Positions 62,104-64,000 of a stretch of 64,000 nt of DNA are shown here, one piece after another. Under the pieces are notes generated by a model. It made no database searches and had not been told where the DNA came from. It saw only the letters and a program-made list of their open reading frames with translations. Every line of letters begins with the position of its first letter. Position 1 is the first letter of the stretch. This DNA comes from Roseihalotalea indica (GTDB lineage: Bacteria; Bacteroidota; Bacteroidia; Cytophagales; Cyclobacteriaceae): contig NZ_JAINFL010000001.1 in the NCBI RefSeq assembly GCF_022458895.1, forward strand, positions 930,001 to 994,000. Reading direction: 5' to 3'. Made by a program: the position numbers and the translations under genes.

Positions 62104-62681
62104 TGAGAAGTCCTGTATTATATTTCTGTACTCTTTTTCTTCTGGGAACGGTTGCCCTCTCAGCTCAGGCTCAGGAAACTATCAGCCCTGAACGTAAACT
62201 TGCCATTGACTCTCTGGCGTTAGAGAAAGTTCGCGATTTGAGTAAGTATATCAGTATCATCGGAAATAAAGATACCCCCTTTTCGGAAGCAAATCGGGTT
62301 ATCGACCGGGCCGAAGAGCTATTCGCTACTGGCGCTGAAATCGGCGTTTCTTCTCTTACTACCAGTGAGATTACTTATTTTGATACCCGAGGCTACTTTG
62401 AGCACCTGATGGCGCTTAACTACGATAAAGTTAGCATTAAGTGGTACGATATTCAGTACATCAGTGATCTGGAGCAGCAGCCCGATGGCACGTTTGTAGG
62501 CGTTATTACCATCTACCAACGCTTTGAGGGTACCTCTGACGATGGGCTGGAGTATAAGGATACTACCAAGAAAGATATTACTGTTTTTGTTCAGAGAAAA
62601 GAAACCCAAATTGGCGGACGCGTTATCGATTTCTGGGATGTGCTGCTGGGTGATATACGCGTTTCAGAAACCACGACATAA
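62103..62681 (+). CDS. exported protein, second gene of an unknown operon
   Basis: 192 residues from the ATG at 62103 (the TTG at 62100 is out of line with the coupled start). Signal peptide of about 24 residues (TVALSAQAQ). Then SLALEKVRDLSKYISIIGNKD, a segment VIDRAEELFATGAEIGVSSL, and a beta-rich end with YDIQYISDL and DVLLGDIRVS. The layout, a helical module near the N-terminus and an exposed beta half, recurs in the gene at 63583. Function unknown. Confidence 0.75.
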   Translation: MRSPVLYFCTLFLLGTVALSAQAQETISPERKLAIDSLALEKVRDLSKYISIIGNKDTPFSEANRVIDRAEELFATGAEIGVSSLTTSEITYFDTRGYFEHLMALNYDKVSIKWYDIQYISDLEQQPDGTFVGVITIYQRFEGTSDDGLEYKDTTKKDITVFVQRKETQIGGRVIDFWDVLLGDIRVSETTT

Positions 62682-62687
62682 GAATTA

Positions 62688-63590
62688 ATGCAATATTGGA
62701 AAAGGAATAGTCTAAGACTACCGGAGGCTTTTTGCCGAAACGTAGTCTTTTTCGTACGTAGCGTTGCCGTTCTGGTTTTGCTAGTCTTGGGCAGTCATCT
62801 GAGCATGTATGGTCAGGGCATTGGTGAGTATCTGGGTGGCGAAGATGTCTTGTATGCCGAAACCAAGCAGGTAAATCAGTTCTTTCGCCGTTTTAATGGA
62901 GAAGAAGATGTAGAGGGAAACCGGTACTATGCCGGTGATAAAGGCTTTCATAATCCACAATTGCGGCAGCGCTACCTGGAAAATCTCTTTGACAATCAGA
63001 ACAAAGGGGTTTCCAATAGCCTGAAAGAAGAGTTTATTGCCGCGGTCAATAGTAAATCCAAACCAGTTTACCTACAGTTTCATGGGGGTGAGTGGTTTGC
63101 TGAAGTAAAAGCCCGGTTTAGTTATAAGGGCGGGCTGCACGAGGCAACACTGTTCCTGCGCTTGCAAGAAGAAAAAGTAGGATCAAAGTGGATTCTGACC
63201 AAAGCCTATTTTGCCCCTTTTGCCAAATTATTTGCCAGTGACACTACAGGCGGGAAAGAATTCCTGCACCCAATGAGCCACGAGCTAGACTTTATGAACC
63301 TGCGCAAGGTGTTTCAGGATAATAAAGCTAAAGTAGACCAGTTTACTGCTCGGGGATATCAACCTGATTTTCTTTCCATCTTGCTCTATGAGATCAAAAA
63401 TAATAACTTGCGCTTCGAGACGGTTACCAACGTCAAATTTCATTTCTTTCAGGTAGACGGCTGGTATTTTCAGCTTGCCAAATTTAACCGTCCTGGCTAT
63501 AACCGCGGGTGGCTGGTGGCTGATTTATCTAAAGTAACCCCTCAGGAAAAAGAGCTATTAACCAATTACATCTTTTACGAAAATGAATAA
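62688..63590 (+). CDS. exported protein, third gene of an unknown operon
   Basis: 300 residues with a long N-region and a signal peptide ending near residue 42 (GSHLSMYGQG). The mature part has VNQFFRRFNGEEDVEGNRYYAGD, VYLQFHGGEWFAEVKARFSYKGGLHEATLFLRLQ, WILTKAYFAPFAKLFA and RFETVTNVKFHFFQVDGWYFQLAKFNRPGYNRGWLVADLS. No known family. It starts 6 bp after the second gene, and its stop overlaps the fourth gene by 8 bp. Confidence 0.75.
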   Translation: MQYWKRNSLRLPEAFCRNVVFFVRSVAVLVLLVLGSHLSMYGQGIGEYLGGEDVLYAETKQVNQFFRRFNGEEDVEGNRYYAGDKGFHNPQLRQRYLENLFDNQNKGVSNSLKEEFIAAVNSKSKPVYLQFHGGEWFAEVKARFSYKGGLHEATLFLRLQEEKVGSKWILTKAYFAPFAKLFASDTTGGKEFLHPMSHELDFMNLRKVFQDNKAKVDQFTARGYQPDFLSILLYEIKNNNLRFETVTNVKFHFFQVDGWYFQLAKFNRPGYNRGWLVADLSKVTPQEKELLTNYIFYENE

Positions 63591-64000
63591 GCGGATAGGT
63601 TCCGCCTTGTTGTCCGTCTGGCTTACGATGGCGGCTTGGTCGGCTTTAATGGCGCAAACCAATACGCAGCAGCCAGGAGGGGAGCTGTCGCCTGAGGCCA
63701 TTGAAGAGTACAAGCAACAGGCTCAGGAGCTGGTGTCTTTTCTGGAATATATGATGAATTTTCTGGGGGACCCCAAAGCTACCACCCAGCAGAAAGAAAC
63801 CATTATCACTCAGAGTTATCTGAAGGCCTTTCGGGATGAGGACGTGCAGGTAGAAGATGACCTGGCCGAAGATCGGAGTGTGGTGACTAACAAAAATGTA
63901 CAGGCCTACCTGAAGGATATTGATTTTTTCTTCCGAAATGCCAAGTTCGACCTAAGCGTAGATGATGTCAGCTACTATGTAGGCGAAGCCAACAAAAAGT
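63583..64000 (+). CDS. exported protein, fourth gene of an unknown operon, 3' end outside the window
   Basis: The ATG at 63583 lies inside the stop region of the third gene (8-bp overlap). The visible 139 residues begin MNKRIGSALLSVWLTMAAWSA with a signal peptide ending LMAQ, then LSPEAIEEYKQQAQELVSFLE, FLGDPKATTQQKETIIT, and AYLKDIDFFFRNAKF. The layout resembles the second gene (signal, helix with a D/N-pair, stretch before a beta region). The C-terminal part may carry an enzyme domain that would reveal the system's role; it lies beyond the window. Confidence 0.8.
   Translation, partial: MNKRIGSALLSVWLTMAAWSALMAQTNTQQPGGELSPEAIEEYKQQAQELVSFLEYMMNFLGDPKATTQQKETIITQSYLKAFRDEDVQVEDDLAEDRSVVTNKNVQAYLKDIDFFFRNAKFDLSVDDVSYYVGEANKK

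Noticed and set aside
1..64000. CRISPR array, tRNA, rRNA, intact transposase or phage genes
   Set aside because: No regularly spaced repeats with unique spacers, no cloverleaf or rRNA core, and no transposase, integrase or phage structural protein was recognised in any frame.

Overview
The window is bacterial DNA from a Bacteroidota organism, most likely a marine-type Cytophagales. Evidence: a large exported protein with a gliding-motility/type IX secretion C-terminal domain (49160-52030); promoters of the Bacteroidota form TAnnTTTG (e.g. 28034, 30491, 38631, 47523); many SPII lipoproteins; very large two-module FtsX/MacB-type permeases without an adjacent ATPase; and an ECF sigma factor paired with an anti-sigma-like protein. 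No rRNA, tRNA, CRISPR array or intact insertion sequence was found.

Left part (1-13 kb): small lipoproteins and exported proteins of unknown function, an O6-alkylguanine methyltransferase (ogt), a TIM-barrel sugar isomerase-like protein, a fatty-acid desaturase with a perfect 21-bp palindrome upstream, an alpha/beta hydrolase coupled to a small zinc-ribbon protein, a metallo-beta-lactamase-fold protein, ssb, a GH16 beta-glucanase lipoprotein, an SMP-30-type lactonase lipoprotein and a CBM9-like protein. Gene-free stretches here hold a family of palindromic repeats in two size classes.

Middle (13-38 kb): a VOC protein, a DGPF/YCII protein and an ECF42-type sigma factor form one module. Next come exported proteins, an ECF sigma/anti-sigma/Spy-like operon, a decayed Uma2 nuclease fragment, a molybdenum hydroxylase set (cytochrome c, IorB-like, IorA-like, MocA-like), a class V aminotransferase, a possible orphan leader-peptide attenuator on the minus strand, a LON-domain protein and nuoABC without nuoD. 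Two metallohydrolases of the M20 and YtcJ types and a GH78-like alpha-L-rhamnosidase follow.

Right part (38-64 kb): five full-length FtsX/MacB-type permeases plus a 75-residue 3' fragment of a sixth, with heptamer-periodic repeats in the spacers of the first three. Between and around them lie an alkaline phosphatase lipoprotein, the large sorting-domain protein, a TVP38/TMEM64 membrane protein and a SulP transporter with a long C-terminal extension. The window ends in a tightly overlapping operon of four exported proteins of unknown function, the last cut by the window edge.

The most unusual items are the two-class palindromic repeat family, the heptamer repeats tied to the permease array, the paired ATTATAT-N8-ATATAAT sites stranded between convergent genes, the orphan attenuator-like element and the four-gene exported operon.
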